This document shows positions 10,382 to 20,061 of a stretch of DNA of 64,000 bases, in pieces. This DNA comes from Roseovarius carneus (GTDB lineage Bacteria; Pseudomonadota; Alphaproteobacteria; Rhodobacterales; Rhodobacteraceae), in the NCBI RefSeq assembly GCF_020141465.1, contig NZ_JAHSPD010000001.1:2276374-2340373 (forward strand), given 5' to 3'. The notes beneath the pieces were generated by a model, which did no database searches, was not told the origin of the DNA, and saw only the letters and a list, made by a program, of their open reading frames with translations. The number at the start of each line of letters is the position of its first letter. Within the stretch, counting starts at the first letter, position 1. The translations under genes were made by a program, and so were the position numbers.

Positions 10382-10705
10382 TTACATCGAAAAGGATGTC
10401 CCGCATCCGCAAGAGCTGCTGGCGTTTGGGTTCTCAATCACGAAACGCGCGCCGATAAGCTCTTCGGTGAAGTCAATCACCGCATTGGCCAGAAATGGCA
10501 GCGATACCTGATCAACCACGACGCGCTCACCATTGCCCTCAAGGATCAGATCATCCGCGTCTGGCGCGTCTAGCTTGATCTCATACTGAAACCCCGAACA
10601 GCCGCCGCCCTCAACCGCCACGCGCAGGGCCTGCCCCTGATCGGAGGCGCCGATTTCGCTCAGACGCTCAAAGGCGCGGGGGGTCACTGTGGGGGGCAGG
10701 TTCAT
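10382..10705 (-). CDS. erpA: Iron-sulfur cluster insertion protein, A-type carrier
   Basis: A 107-residue A-type carrier (IscA/ErpA/HesB fold) that passes Fe-S clusters to target enzymes. The three conserved cysteines are present in GGGCSGFQY and the C-terminal CGCG. The paralogues IscA, ErpA and SufA are hard to separate by eye; a lone gene outside isc/suf operons favours ErpA. It is divergent from the dGTPase gene across 79 bases, an arrangement common in Rhodobacteraceae. Confidence 0.9.
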   Translation of the reverse strand: MNLPPTVTPRAFERLSEIGASDQGQALRVAVEGGGCSGFQYEIKLDAPDADDLILEGNGERVVVDQVSLPFLANAVIDFTEELIGARFVIENPNASSSCGCGTSFSM

Positions 10706-10784
10706 GGCAATCTCATCGGTTTCGTTTGGGCGTTTGGTGCAATATAAGCTGTGCTACTGCATCGAGCAAGGAGCAGAGTGCTAC

Positions 10785-11981
10785 ATGGTCCAGCCAACAG
10801 CCCCCATCGCCTGCGATCCGGCCCAGACACGTGGGCGCCGCGTTTGCGAAGAGGAAAGCGCGCATCGCTCGTGCTTTCAGCGTGACCGTGACCGGATCAT
10901 CCATTCCAGCGCCTTTCGCAGGCTCAAGCACAAGACGCAGGTGTTTGTGGCCCATGAGGGCGATTATTTCCGCACGCGGCTGACCCATTCCATCGAGGTG
11001 GCGCAGGTGGCGCGCACCATTTCAGGCGCGCTTGGCCTGAATGGCGAGTTGACCGAGGCGGTCGCACTCGCCCATGATCTTGGGCACACGCCCTTTGGCC
11101 ATACGGGCGAGGATGCGCTTGCGGCTCTGATGGCACCGTATGGCGGTTTTGATCACAACGCCCAAGCGATCCGCATCGTGACCCGGCTGGAGCGGCATTA
11201 CGCGCGGTTCGACGGGCTGAACCTCACTTGGGAAACGCTTGAGGGGCTGGCCAAGCATAACGGGCCGGTCACGGGCGTATTGCCCGAGGCATTGGCCGAG
11301 TATAACGCGCTGCATGATCTGGAGTTGCACACCCATGCCAGCGCCGAAGCGCAGGTGGCGGCCTTGGCCGATGACATTGCCTATAACAACCACGATCTGC
11401 ATGACGGGCTGCGCGCGGGGCTGTTCTCTGAGCAAGAGGTCAGCGCGCTGCCCATCCTCGGCGCGTGCTACGCCGAGGTGGACGCGGCCCATCCCGGCCT
11501 TGATCCTTATCGGCGCAGGCATGAGGCTTTGCGCCGGGTCTTTGGCGTGATGGTGGGCGATGTGATCGACACATCGCGCGCCCTGATCGCCGAGGCGGGC
11601 GTTGCGGATGCGCAGGCCGTGCGGCATCTGGGCCGCCCCTTGGTGCAGTTCTCGCCCGCGCTCTGGCGCGATCTGCGCGAGATCCGCGCGTTTCTTTTCG
11701 CGCGCATGTACCGCGCGCCGGTGATCATGGAAATGCGTGAGACAGCCACGCGCACTGTGGCGGAGCTTTTCCCGTTCTATATGGAGCGCCCCGCGCTTTT
11801 GCCGCGCCGCTGGCAGGCGGATGTGGCGGCGGCAGAGGGCGCGCCCGCTCTGGCGCGGCTGGTGAGCGACTATATCGCGGGGATGACCGACCGCTTTGCG
11901 CTGGCCGAACATGCACGCCATCTGGGCGGGCCGGGCGGTGCGGGATCATGGGCTGGCGTGGCTGTGCCTGCGCCGCATTGA
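10785..11981 (+). CDS. dgt: Deoxyguanosinetriphosphate triphosphohydrolase-like protein
   Basis: A 398-residue HD-domain protein of the dGTPase family, which removes triphosphate from deoxynucleotides and helps control dNTP pools. The HD metal site is seen in [13 protein letters not shown] followed by [10 protein letters not shown]; the N-terminal [15 protein letters not shown] is typical of the shorter Dgt-like subgroup. I set the start at ATG 10785, with AAGGAG about ten bases before; the frame extends to 10689 across the promoter of erpA, which is unlikely to be coding. argS follows 52 bases later. Confidence 0.92.
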   Translation: MVQPTAPIACDPAQTRGRRVCEEESAHRSCFQRDRDRIIHSSAFRRLKHKTQVFVAHEGDYFRTRLTHSIEVAQVARTISGALGLNGELTEAVALAHDLGHTPFGHTGEDALAALMAPYGGFDHNAQAIRIVTRLERHYARFDGLNLTWETLEGLAKHNGPVTGVLPEALAEYNALHDLELHTHASAEAQVAALADDIAYNNHDLHDGLRAGLFSEQEVSALPILGACYAEVDAAHPGLDPYRRRHEALRRVFGVMVGDVIDTSRALIAEAGVADAQAVRHLGRPLVQFSPALWRDLREIRAFLFARMYRAPVIMEMRETATRTVAELFPFYMERPALLPRRWQADVAAAEGAPALARLVSDYIAGMTDRFALAEHARHLGGPGGAGSWAGVAVPAPH

Positions 11982-12033
11982 CGCCCGCTCTGGCAGTGGT
12001 AAACCGAGGCCCAAACCGCAAAGGATGGGGCAC

Positions 12034-13779
12034 ATGAACCTTTTCACCACGTTACGCACCGCTGTTCTGGATGCGCTGGCCGAGATGGTTGCCGCCGGGC
12101 AGCTTCCCGAGGGTCTCTCGATGGACAATGTGACCGTCGAGCCGCCGCGCGATCCGGCCCATGGCGATATGGCCACCAATGCCGCGATGGTGCTGGCGAA
12201 GCCTGCGGGCCTGAAGCCGCGCGACATTGCCGACGCGCTGGCCGCGCGTCTCGCCGCCGATCCGCGCATCGAGGGCGCTGAGGTGGCGGGGCCGGGGTTC
12301 CTGAACCTGCGTCTCGCGCCGGGCCTTTGGCATGAGGTCGTTCTGGCTGCATTGGCCGCGGGTGCTGATTTTGGCCGCTCGGATATGGGGCAGGGGCGGC
12401 GGGTGAATGTGGAGTTCGTCTCGGCCAACCCCACGGGGCCTTTGCATGTGGGGCATACGCGGGGTGCGGTGTTTGGGGATGCGCTGGCGAGCCTTTTGGA
12501 TTTCACAGGCCATGACGTGACCCGCGAATATTATATCAACGACGGTGGCGCGCAGGTCGACGTGCTCGCGCGCTCGGTCTACCTGCGCTATCTGGAGGCG
12601 CATGGGCAGGCCGTGGCGTTTGAGGATGGCACATATCCCGGCGATTACCTGATCGCGGTGGGCCAAGCGCTTAAAGACAAGGTGGGTGCGGTCTATATCG
12701 ACCAACCCGAGAGCGTTTGGCTCGAAGAGATCCGCGACTATTCCACCGATGCGATGATGGACCTGATCCGAGCGGACTTAAAGGCGCTCGGGATCGAGAT
12801 GGATGCGTTTTATTCGGAGAAATCGCTCTACGGCACAGGCCGCATTGAGGCGGCGCTGGAAGCGCTTTATGCCAAGGGGCTTATTTATCAAGGCGTGCTG
12901 GAGCCACCCAAGGGCAAGAAGCCCGAAGATTGGGAGCCGCGTGAGCAGACGCTCTTCAAATCCACCGCGCATGGCGATGACGTGGACCGGCCCGTCAAGA
13001 AATCGGATGGTGCATGGACCTATTTCGCGCCCGACATTGCCTATCACTTCGACAAGATCGAGCGGGGCTATGACGCGCTCATTGATGTATTCGGGGCCGA
13101 TCATGGCGGCTATGTGAAACGGATGAAGGCGGCGGTGTCGGCCCTGTCGGATGGGCAGGTGAGCCTTGATGTGAAGCTTGCACAGCTTGTGAAGCTCTAC
13201 AAAAATGGCGAACCCTTCAAGATGTCCAAGCGGGCGGGCACGTTCGTCACCTTGCGCGATGTGGTCGATCAGGTGGGCGCGGATGCGACGCGGTTTGTCA
13301 TGCTTACGCGTAAGAACGACGCGCCTTTGGACTTTGATTTTGACAAGGTTCTGGAGCAATCCAAGGAAAATCCGGTCTTTTACGTGCAATACGCCCATGC
13401 GCGCGTCTGCTCGGTTCTGGCCAAGGCGCAAGGGGCGGGGATTGACGTGTCGGACGGGGCTTTGCGCGCGGCCGATCTCAGCATCCTCACCCATGAGGCA
13501 GAGCTGGCGCTGGCGCGCAAGATCGCCGAGTGGCCGCGCCAAGTTGAGATCGCCGGGCGCACGAATGAGCCGCACCGCGTGGCCTTCTATCTCTTTGATT
13601 TGGCCAGCGATCTGCACAGTCTTTGGAACCGTGGCCATGACGTGCCCGAGCTGCGCTTTCTTCAGGAGGGCGATCCGGCCACATCCAGCGCGAAAATTGC
13701 CCTCGCGCGGGCCGCAGCCGTTGTTATTTCCGCAGGTCTTGGTATCTTGGGAGTCACTCCGGCGCAAGAATTGCGATAA
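12034..13779 (+). CDS. argS: Arginyl-tRNA synthetase
   Basis: A class I aminoacyl-tRNA synthetase that charges tRNA-Arg. The 581-residue length is normal. The HIGH-like motif appears as HVGH in [12 protein letters not shown], preceded by the family stretch [11 protein letters not shown]; the KMSKS-like motif is KMSKRAG. The DALR anticodon-binding region forms the C-terminus. The start at ATG 12034 (AAGGA upstream) matches the standard N-terminus; the frame extends upstream into dgt. The next genes, for a SPOR protein, NagZ and ScpAB, follow in the same direction, a conserved order in this family. Confidence 0.97.
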   Translation: MNLFTTLRTAVLDALAEMVAAGQLPEGLSMDNVTVEPPRDPAHGDMATNAAMVLAKPAGLKPRDIADALAARLAADPRIEGAEVAGPGFLNLRLAPGLWHEVVLAALAAGADFGRSDMGQGRRVNVEFVSANPTGPLHVGHTRGAVFGDALASLLDFTGHDVTREYYINDGGAQVDVLARSVYLRYLEAHGQAVAFEDGTYPGDYLIAVGQALKDKVGAVYIDQPESVWLEEIRDYSTDAMMDLIRADLKALGIEMDAFYSEKSLYGTGRIEAALEALYAKGLIYQGVLEPPKGKKPEDWEPREQTLFKSTAHGDDVDRPVKKSDGAWTYFAPDIAYHFDKIERGYDALIDVFGADHGGYVKRMKAAVSALSDGQVSLDVKLAQLVKLYKNGEPFKMSKRAGTFVTLRDVVDQVGADATRFVMLTRKNDAPLDFDFDKVLEQSKENPVFYVQYAHARVCSVLAKAQGAGIDVSDGALRAADLSILTHEAELALARKIAEWPRQVEIAGRTNEPHRVAFYLFDLASDLHSLWNRGHDVPELRFLQEGDPATSSAKIALARAAAVVISAGLGILGVTPAQELR

Positions 13780-13856
13780 AAATCGCGACAGTCCGGGGAT
13801 ATATGAGGCAGAAATTCATCCCCGGCACATGCTGGCCGGCGGCAAAGAGGCGAGAT

Positions 13857-14816
13857 ATGGCACAGATGCAGGCAGACGGACACTGGTCCGGTGAGGCGCG
13901 CGGAACCCGCGGCCAAGATCAGGTAAGCACGCTTTCAAAACTGACATATTGGGTCGCGTCTGCGATCTCTTTGGGGTTGATGATTGGCCTTGGGGTTTGG
14001 GGTTACAAGCTGATGGCGCGCGACGTGAGCGGTGTGCCTGTGATCCGCGCCGCCGAAGGCCCGATGCGGGTCCAGCCCGAAGAACCCGGCGGACAACAAG
14101 CGGCCAATCAGGGACTATCGGTCAATGGTGTGGCCGCGACCGGAACGGCGGCCTCGGCTCCAGATGAGTTGATCCTCGCTCCGGCCCCGCTTGACCTGAC
14201 GCTGGAGGATGATCCGACGCTGGAGCGGGTTCAGACGACTTCCCTGCAAACCGCAACAACGCCCGAGACAGCGCCTTCAGACGTCACCCAAGCGGCGCCT
14301 GAAATGTCTCAGGCCACAGCGCCTGCCACCGATGAGGAGGCCGCGATGCTGGCTTTGGCCGAAGCCCTGTCGCAAGATGTGCCCCCTTTGAGTGAGGTGG
14401 TGCCTGAGGCCAATCTGCGCATTTCCACACCGATTTCGGGCGGTATTGGCAGCTCTCTGCGCCCCAAAGCGCGCCCCTCTGGGGTGCAAGCCGCGTCGCT
14501 CTCCAATGGTGCGCCGAGTTCCGCGCAAAGCGCACGCCAAGATGTGGCCGCCGCTGATATCCCGGTAGGCACGCGGCTGGCGCAGCTTGGCGCATTCAAA
14601 AGTGAGGCGATTGCTCTTGAGGAATGGGCGCGGCTTGAGGCGCGGTTTGAGGATGTTCTGAGCGGCAAGGGCCGCGTTATTCAGCGCGCCGAAAGCGGTG
14701 GGCGGACCTTCTACCGTTTGCGCGCCATAGGGTTTGAGGATCTGGCCGATGCGCGCCGTTTCTGCTCGGCTTTGGTGGCCGAGCGGGCCGAGTGCATCCC
14801 AGTGGTCACGCGGTGA
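13857..14816 (+). CDS. SPOR-domain cell-envelope protein
   Basis: A 319-residue bitopic membrane protein. A cytoplasmic N-terminus of about 30 residues leads to one transmembrane helix (roughly residues 31-54). A long Pro/Ala/Glu-rich periplasmic linker follows, then a C-terminal SPOR domain (last 75 residues, starting near GTRLAQLGAFKSEAIA). SPOR domains bind denuded glycan strands at the division septum. The neighbours nagZ and scpAB fit a role in wall turnover and division. ATG 13857 is chosen for AAAGAGG just upstream; the frame opens earlier at 13803. Confidence 0.88.
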   Translation: MAQMQADGHWSGEARGTRGQDQVSTLSKLTYWVASAISLGLMIGLGVWGYKLMARDVSGVPVIRAAEGPMRVQPEEPGGQQAANQGLSVNGVAATGTAASAPDELILAPAPLDLTLEDDPTLERVQTTSLQTATTPETAPSDVTQAAPEMSQATAPATDEEAAMLALAEALSQDVPPLSEVVPEANLRISTPISGGIGSSLRPKARPSGVQAASLSNGAPSSAQSARQDVAAADIPVGTRLAQLGAFKSEAIALEEWARLEARFEDVLSGKGRVIQRAESGGRTFYRLRAIGFEDLADARRFCSALVAERAECIPVVTR

Positions 14817-15805
14817 GCCGATTTGGCGCGACGATCCTCGACGCAGAAGGACTTCGCCTGAGCGCTGAGGAAAAGGCGTTTTTTCGCGAGGCCAATCCGT
14901 TTGGATTTATTCTCTTTGGCCGCAATATTGCGGATGCTGACCAAATCCGCGCGCTCTGTGATGATATGCGCGAGGCGGTGGGGCGCGAGGCCCCGATAAC
15001 CATCGACCAAGAGGGCGGTCGGGTCCAACGGCTGCGCGCACCTTGGCGGGTTTGGCCCGCACCTTTGGCATTTGTGGAGCAGGCAGGCGCGCAGGCCGAG
15101 GAGGCGATGTACCTGCGCTATCGCTTGATTGCGCATGAACTGCGCGCGCTTGGGATCGACAGCAATTGCGCGCCCTTGGTGGATGTGGCGGGCCCCGAGA
15201 CCCATGATTTTCTCCGCGATCGGTGCTATGGTACGGACTCTGCGCGCGTTGCGGCCTTGGGCCGGGCGGTGGCGGAGGGGCATCTGGCGGGTGGCGTCTT
15301 GCCGGTTGTGAAACACATCCCCGGTCATGGCCGCGCCACCGCCGACAGCCATCTTGACCTGCCCGTGGTGGACGCGGATCATGCCGCACTCACCGCATGC
15401 GATTTCGCACCTTTCAAGGCGCTGAGCGACCTGCCGATGGGGATGACCGCGCATCTGAGCTACAGTGCGATTGACCCGGTTCCGGCCACGGTATCGGCTA
15501 AGATGATGCGGATCATTCGCGATGAGATTGGCTTTGGCGGGCTTATCATGACCGACGATATATCAATGAAGGCGCTGACCGGCGCGCCCGCCGATATTGC
15601 ACGCGCCTCGCTTGAGGCGGGCTGTGATGTGGCGCTTCTCTGTAACGCCGATCTGGACACGCGCCGGGCCGTTGCCGAGGCCTCAGGCGCGATGAGCCCC
15701 GCCGCACAGACCCGCGCCGAGGCCGCCCTGGCCGCACGCAGACCGCCCGATGAGGTTGACATTGCCGCGCTGGAGGCAAAGCTGTCTGCCATCATGGGCG
15801 GGTAG
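14813..15805 (+). CDS. nagZ: Beta-N-acetylhexosaminidase (glycoside hydrolase family 3)
   Basis: Cytoplasmic enzyme that removes N-acetylglucosamine from recycled anhydromuropeptides. The 330-residue single-domain GH3 shape, the motif KHIPGHGRATADSH and the nucleophile Asp in MTDDISM are typical. The start is most likely GTG 14813, which overlaps the SPOR gene stop (GTGA), indicating translational coupling; the frame also opens at 14792. It joins peptidoglycan recycling to the envelope gene upstream. Confidence 0.95.
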   Translation: MSRFGATILDAEGLRLSAEEKAFFREANPFGFILFGRNIADADQIRALCDDMREAVGREAPITIDQEGGRVQRLRAPWRVWPAPLAFVEQAGAQAEEAMYLRYRLIAHELRALGIDSNCAPLVDVAGPETHDFLRDRCYGTDSARVAALGRAVAEGHLAGGVLPVVKHIPGHGRATADSHLDLPVVDADHAALTACDFAPFKALSDLPMGMTAHLSYSAIDPVPATVSAKMMRIIRDEIGFGGLIMTDDISMKALTGAPADIARASLEAGCDVALLCNADLDTRRAVAEASGAMSPAAQTRAEAALAARRPPDEVDIAALEAKLSAIMGG

Positions 15806-15808
15806 GAT

Positions 15809-16600
15809 ATGTCTGAGACGGACGAGGATTTTGATCGCGGTGCGGCGGATAACGTGGCCGAAAGGCTCGCGGCAGAGGCGCTGATCGTGGATGTAGATGG
15901 GTTTGAGGGGCCGCTCGACGTGCTCTTGATGCTCAGCCGCACTCAAAAAGTGGATTTGCGCCGTATTTCCGTGCTGCAACTTGCGCGGCAATATCTGGCC
16001 TTTGTAGAGAAAGCCCGCAAGCTCCGGCTGGAGCTGGCTGCGGATTACCTCGTCATGGCGGCGTGGCTCGCCTTTCTCAAATCCCGCCTGCTGCTGCCGC
16101 CCGATCCCACAGAGGAAGGCCCCTCAGGCGAGGAGTTGGCCGCACATCTCGCGTTTCAGCTTGAGCGCCTTCAGGCGATGCGCGATGTGGCCGCACGTCT
16201 TATGGGGCGTGACCGGCTGGGCCGGGATTTCTTTGCGCGTGGCGTGCCCGAGGAGATCACACGCTCGCGCAAGATCACTTACACCGCCTCGCTTCTGGAC
16301 CTGATGCAGGGCTATGCGCGCACCCGCACGAAGGATGAGTTTCGCCCCTATGCGTGGGACCGTGATGCGATTTACCCGCTGGAGGCCGCGCTGGACCGGA
16401 TGCGGGGCCTGATCGGGTTTGCGGGTGGTTGGACGGATATCGTGACCTATCTGCCCGATGGGTTCGGCACCGACCCTGCACGCCGCCGCTCGGCCACGGC
16501 CTCGACCTTTGCGGCCTCGCTTGAGCTTGCCAAAGAGGGGCGGATCGAGATTCGGCAGGGCGAACATTTCGCGCCAATCGAGCTGAGGCGGAAGGAATAA
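15809..16600 (+). CDS. scpA: Segregation and condensation protein A
   Basis: The kleisin subunit of the SMC-ScpAB condensin, which compacts and helps separate chromosomes. The 263 residues show the N-terminal signature FEGPLDVLLMLSRTQKVDL, which binds the SMC neck, and a C-terminal winged-helix region. The gene starts three bases after the nagZ stop and is followed within four bases by scpB, so the two subunits are made together. Confidence 0.95.
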   Translation: MSETDEDFDRGAADNVAERLAAEALIVDVDGFEGPLDVLLMLSRTQKVDLRRISVLQLARQYLAFVEKARKLRLELAADYLVMAAWLAFLKSRLLLPPDPTEEGPSGEELAAHLAFQLERLQAMRDVAARLMGRDRLGRDFFARGVPEEITRSRKITYTASLLDLMQGYARTRTKDEFRPYAWDRDAIYPLEAALDRMRGLIGFAGGWTDIVTYLPDGFGTDPARRRSATASTFAASLELAKEGRIEIRQGEHFAPIELRRKE

Positions 16601-16604
16601 CTGT

Positions 16605-17273
16605 ATGAGTGAAGAGCCTGAAACCAAAGAAGAAAGCCTCTTTGAAGCGCCGCCGATAGGCGAGCAGGAGCGTATGGTCGAAGCCATCCTCTTTGCGAGC
16701 GCTGAGCCTGTCACGGTGCGCGAGCTTAACGACCGGATGCCCCATGGCAGCGATGCCGCCGAGGCGCTTGTTTACTTGCGCAAACGCTATGAGGGGCGCG
16801 GCGTGACGCTGATGAAAACCGGCGATGCCTATGCGATGCGCACGGCACCTGATCTGGGATTCCTGATGCAGCGCGAGACGATGGAGACCCGCAAGCTTAG
16901 CCGGGCCGCGATCGAGACATTGGCGATCATCGCCTATCACCAGCCTGTAACACGGGCCGAGATCGAGGAAATTCGCGGTGTGTCGGTCAGCCGGGGTACG
17001 GTGGATCAGCTTTTGGAGATGGAATGGGTCCGGCTTGGGCGGCGCAAGATGACACCCGGACGCCCTGTGACATTCGTGGTCACCGCGACGTTCCTCAGCC
17101 ATTTCGGGCTGGAGAGTGCGCGCGATCTTCCGGGCCTCAAGGAGCTTCGGCAGGCGGGGCTTCTCGACAGCCGTCTGCCGCCATCCTCCATGCCCGGTGC
17201 GCCCTCGGGCGAGGATGAGGACGGCGAGATGCTGCTGGAAGAGGGCGATCAATCGGAATTGTTTGAAGAATAG
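16605..17273 (+). CDS. scpB: Segregation and condensation protein B
   Basis: Partner of ScpA in the SMC condensin complex. The 222-residue protein has two winged-helix domains; the segment TLAIIAYHQPVTRAEIEEIRG is the hallmark of the second domain. The acidic C-terminal tail after about residue 185 is a variable extension common in alphaproteobacteria. It is the last gene of the argS-to-scpB run before a short hairpin and a small gene. Confidence 0.95.
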   Translation: MSEEPETKEESLFEAPPIGEQERMVEAILFASAEPVTVRELNDRMPHGSDAAEALVYLRKRYEGRGVTLMKTGDAYAMRTAPDLGFLMQRETMETRKLSRAAIETLAIIAYHQPVTRAEIEEIRGVSVSRGTVDQLLEMEWVRLGRRKMTPGRPVTFVVTATFLSHFGLESARDLPGLKELRQAGLLDSRLPPSSMPGAPSGEDEDGEMLLEEGDQSELFEE

Positions 17274-17280
17274 GTTATGT

Positions 17281-17296
17281 TGCCATCAAAATGGCA
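17281..17296 (+). promoter_or_regulatory. Small perfect hairpin after scpB
   Basis: TGCCAT and ATGGCA form a six-base stem with a four-base CAAA loop, eight bases after the scpB stop. No T-run follows, so it may be an operator or RNA-stability hairpin rather than a terminator. Confidence 0.3.
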
Positions 17297-17343
17297 TAGT
17301 TCGACACTATATTCTCCATCAGGCAGTAAAACAGGAGGGCGCT

Positions 17344-17544
17344 ATGAACGTCAACTCAATGGTTAACATGGTTGTGCGCATGGTTATGCGCCGTGTTATG
17401 AGCAAAGGGATAAATGCCGGCATGGATGCGGCGACGAACCGCATGTCGAAGGGTCGCCCCGAGGGCGCACAGGTCGATGCCGCCCCAACGCAAAAACGCG
17501 CAAAGCAAACCATGCGGATGGCGCGCAAGATCGGCCGGATGTAA
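17344..17544 (+). CDS. Small basic, Met-rich hypothetical protein
   Basis: A 66-residue protein with 11 methionines and a strongly basic character. The first 20 residues (NVNSMVNMVVRMVMRRVM) are amphipathic and could lie on a membrane; the C-terminus KRAKQTMRMARKIGRM is cationic. AGGAGG lies seven bases before the ATG, a near-ideal ribosome site that argues for a real gene. I know no function. It is 70 bases after scpB and converges on dcd. Confidence 0.7.
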   Translation: MNVNSMVNMVVRMVMRRVMSKGINAGMDAATNRMSKGRPEGAQVDAAPTQKRAKQTMRMARKIGRM

Positions 17545-17551
17545 GGTCTGC

Positions 17552-18625
17552 TCAGGTCTTGAAGTGTTTCGACAGCTTCAGACCTTGCCCCTGATAATTT
17601 GATTTAAGCTCCGCGCCGTAGAGCTGCGCGGGGATTTCGTCCATGCGCTCATAGATCAGACGCCCCACGCTTTGCCCGTGCTCCAGCACGAAGGGCGCTT
17701 CATGACAGCGTACCTCAAGAACTCCGCGCGAGCCTGCACCGCCCGCCGCGTCATGGCCGAAACCGGGGTCAAAGAACCCCGCGTAATGCACCCGAAACTC
17801 GCCTACCATCGCCACGTAAGGCGCCATTTCTGCGGCATAGCTTGGCGGGATATGCACAGCCTCGCGACTCACTAGAATATAGAACGCGCCGGGGTCCAGA
17901 ATGATGCGGCCCTCGTTACTATGGACCTCTTCCCAAAACTCCGCCGGATCGTAATGCCCGATCCGCTCCAGATCAATCAGCCCGGTATGCGGCTTGGCGC
18001 GGTAGCCGACCAATGTGCCGGCGCTGGGTTTGAGATCGACGCTGAAGCCAAGCCCCTCGTTGATCTCGGCAGGGCTGTCCACCAGACGTTCGGCTTTGTG
18101 AAGGGCGTGTAGCTCCGCGTCGCTCAGCACCGCTTGGCCCGCGCGAAAGCGGATTTGGTTGAGGCGCATGCCCGGGCGCACGAGGACCGAAAAGGAGCGG
18201 GGGCAAATCTCGGCATAAAGCGGGCCGGTATAGCCTTCGGGAATACGGTCAAACTCGGTGCCGCCATCGGTGATGAGCCGTGTCAGCAGATCCAGCCGCC
18301 CGGTGGAGGATTTGGCATTCGCCACAGCCTGAAGCCCGGCGGGCAGGGCCAACTGCTCCATCAGGGGGACGACGTAGACACAGCCCTTTTCCAACACTGC
18401 GCCGGGGCCAAGGTCAATGCGGTGCATCTCGAACTCGGCAATGCGATCTGCCACTGGGGTGCCTGCGCCCGCAAGAAACGAGGCGCGGACGCGGTAGGCG
18501 GTCTGCCCGAGGCGCAGATCAATGCTTGAAGGTTGGATTTGGTCGTCTTTGATCGCAGGATTCGCAGTAATCTGGCCCGTTTTGGCCATTTTGCGAAGCT
18601 GTTGAGAGGCGAGAACACCGGTCAT
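17552..18625 (-). CDS. dcd: 2'-deoxycytidine 5'-triphosphate deaminase, double-length form
   Basis: Deaminates dCTP to dUTP on the way to dTMP. At 357 residues it is nearly twice the size of the E. coli enzyme, matching the alphaproteobacterial form in which two dUTPase-like halves are fused. The N-half carries QPSSIDLRLG and the NAKSSTGRLD active-site loop; the C-half repeats the fold with less conserved residues and ends near LKLSKHFKT. The gene is alone, convergent with the small gene upstream, and lies just past tRNA-Pro. Confidence 0.92.
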   Translation of the reverse strand: MTGVLASQQLRKMAKTGQITANPAIKDDQIQPSSIDLRLGQTAYRVRASFLAGAGTPVADRIAEFEMHRIDLGPGAVLEKGCVYVVPLMEQLALPAGLQAVANAKSSTGRLDLLTRLITDGGTEFDRIPEGYTGPLYAEICPRSFSVLVRPGMRLNQIRFRAGQAVLSDAELHALHKAERLVDSPAEINEGLGFSVDLKPSAGTLVGYRAKPHTGLIDLERIGHYDPAEFWEEVHSNEGRIILDPGAFYILVSREAVHIPPSYAAEMAPYVAMVGEFRVHYAGFFDPGFGHDAAGGAGSRGVLEVRCHEAPFVLEHGQSVGRLIYERMDEIPAQLYGAELKSNYQGQGLKLSKHFKT

Positions 18626-18677
18626 ATGATGTCCGCCTTTATCTTGCGTGGTAGCGGGTCTGCGGGAAGGGTGTAAA

Positions 18678-18754
18678 TGGTCGGGCTAGCAGGACTCGAA
18701 CCTGCGACCTTCCGTCCCCCAGACGGACGCGCTACCAGACTGCGCCATAGCCCG
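18678..18754 (-). tRNA. tRNA-Pro, anticodon GGG
   Basis: A complete cloverleaf of 77 bases. Acceptor arms CGGGCTA and TAGCCCG, D-stem GCGC, anticodon stem TCCGT/ACGGA around loop CTGGGGG (anticodon GGG), and T-arm with GGTTCGAGTCC are all paired. The 3' CCA is encoded. Confidence 0.97.
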
Positions 18755-18816
18755 ACGATGGATGCTTCATACCTGTTTTGCGGCGCAGAACAAGGGGGGG
18801 CAGACAAGTTTTCCAC

Positions 18817-19653
18817 CTAAGGGGTGGTGCCCGTCGATCCGGGCACTCGCAGATCGCGCAAACGCGAGGCCAGCGCGCTGAGCGCATCTGCCTTGGAGGG
18901 GGAAACTGGCGCTGAGAGACCCGCCAAAGCGGTGAGTGTTCCCGCAGGGGCTGTGATTGTATCGGGCGGATCATCCGGCGTGGTGATCGGGCGCGCGCTG
19001 GGAAGGACGGGGGGGTCTTGGTGTTTCGGTTCTTCTGGCGTGGCCGCTTCGGCGGGGGGGGATTCGGGCGCATTATCCGCGCTATCCACCTCAGGCACGT
19101 CCTTGGCTAATGTGCGGTCAGGCTCACTGGAGGGCGTGGTCTCAGGTACAGGCTCGGGCGCTGGTTCATCCTCGATAGGGGCCGTGGCGTCCTGCATCTC
19201 ATCCGCTGCGGCCTCAGGCTCAAGGTCAGGCTCTGACACAGGCTCAGGCTTTCTCACGGCTCTTTCGGTGGGTTTTTCACCGCCCGATCGACCAAAACTC
19301 AGCACTTGCCCACGCTCTTCTTCGGCCTCGGGCGCCACCTCAAGAGTGATCTCATCCATACCCAGAGAATCATCGATATCCATCGGCGGAGACAGGGCCA
19401 TGACGTGTTTAACGCCTTGTTCGCGCATGATCTTTTGTACGCCCTTTATCGTCATGCCTTCATCATGCAAAAGTTTGCGAATGCCGCCCAGAAGCTGCAT
19501 GTCGGCGGGGCGGTAATACCGCCTGCCGCCCGCGCGTTTCACGGGTTTCACTTGGGTGAATTTGCTTTCCCAGAACCGCAGGACATGAGCGGGAATACCC
19601 AGCCAGTCGGCGACTTCGCTGATCGTGCGAAAGGCGTCTGCGGATTTGGACAT
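18817..19653 (-). CDS. MerR-family transcriptional regulator with long acidic tail
   Basis: A 278-residue protein. Residues about 8-80 form a MerR-type winged helix ([20 protein letters not shown], then [11 protein letters not shown]). About 190 residues of low-complexity sequence rich in Pro, Glu, Asp and Ala follow, without recognisable effector-binding cysteines. It lies nine bases after ihfA on the same strand, an arrangement that is standard in this family. Its target is unknown. The tail may contact partner proteins, as inferred only from its composition. Confidence 0.88.
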   Translation of the reverse strand: MSKSADAFRTISEVADWLGIPAHVLRFWESKFTQVKPVKRAGGRRYYRPADMQLLGGIRKLLHDEGMTIKGVQKIMREQGVKHVMALSPPMDIDDSLGMDEITLEVAPEAEEERGQVLSFGRSGGEKPTERAVRKPEPVSEPDLEPEAAADEMQDATAPIEDEPAPEPVPETTPSSEPDRTLAKDVPEVDSADNAPESPPAEAATPEEPKHQDPPVLPSARPITTPDDPPDTITAPAGTLTALAGLSAPVSPSKADALSALASRLRDLRVPGSTGTTP

Positions 19654-19662
19654 ATGCCGGGC

Positions 19663-19965
19663 TTAGCGCTTGTTGCCGTCGGCCACGCGATCCTTCATCA
19701 GGTGCGAAGGTCGGAAGGTGAGCACGCGGCGCGGGTTGATAGGGACTTCTTCGCCGGTTTTCGGATTGCGGCCCACGCGGGCAGATTTCTCGCGCACGGA
19801 AAAGGTGCCAAACGAAGAAATTTTCACCTGCTCGCCGCGTACCAGAGCATCCGACATATGCTCCAGAACGCTTTCGACCAACTGTGCGGAGTCGTTGCGT
19901 GAGAGGCCCACTTCGCGAAAAATAGCTTCGCTCAGGTCCATGCGCGTCAGTGTCTTATCACTCAT
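19663..19965 (-). CDS. ihfA: Integration host factor subunit alpha
   Basis: A DNA-bending HU/IHF-family protein that forms a dimer with IhfB and shapes promoters, origins and recombination sites. The 100-residue product starts at ATG 19965; it contains the DNA-binding arm with the signature [10 protein letters not shown] and the beta-turn motif [11 protein letters not shown]. The frame continues upstream to 20040 but the family start is at 19965, next to GGACAGG. Upstream lies fabH on the same strand. Confidence 0.95.
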   Translation of the reverse strand: MSDKTLTRMDLSEAIFREVGLSRNDSAQLVESVLEHMSDALVRGEQVKISSFGTFSVREKSARVGRNPKTGEEVPINPRRVLTFRPSHLMKDRVADGNKR

Positions 19966-20061
19966 CCTGTCCCCCGGATTGTTTTGTAAGGTTAGAGCCA
20001 ATAAAATTTGAAAGTCAATATCAACGGCTTGGTCTGCCAAGTTTACTCAGGTTTGCGGCCA

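Noticed and set aside
18817-19653. Long Pro/Glu tail of the MerR protein as a novelty
   Set aside because: Low-complexity tails on this ihfA-linked MerR protein appear to be ordinary in the family.
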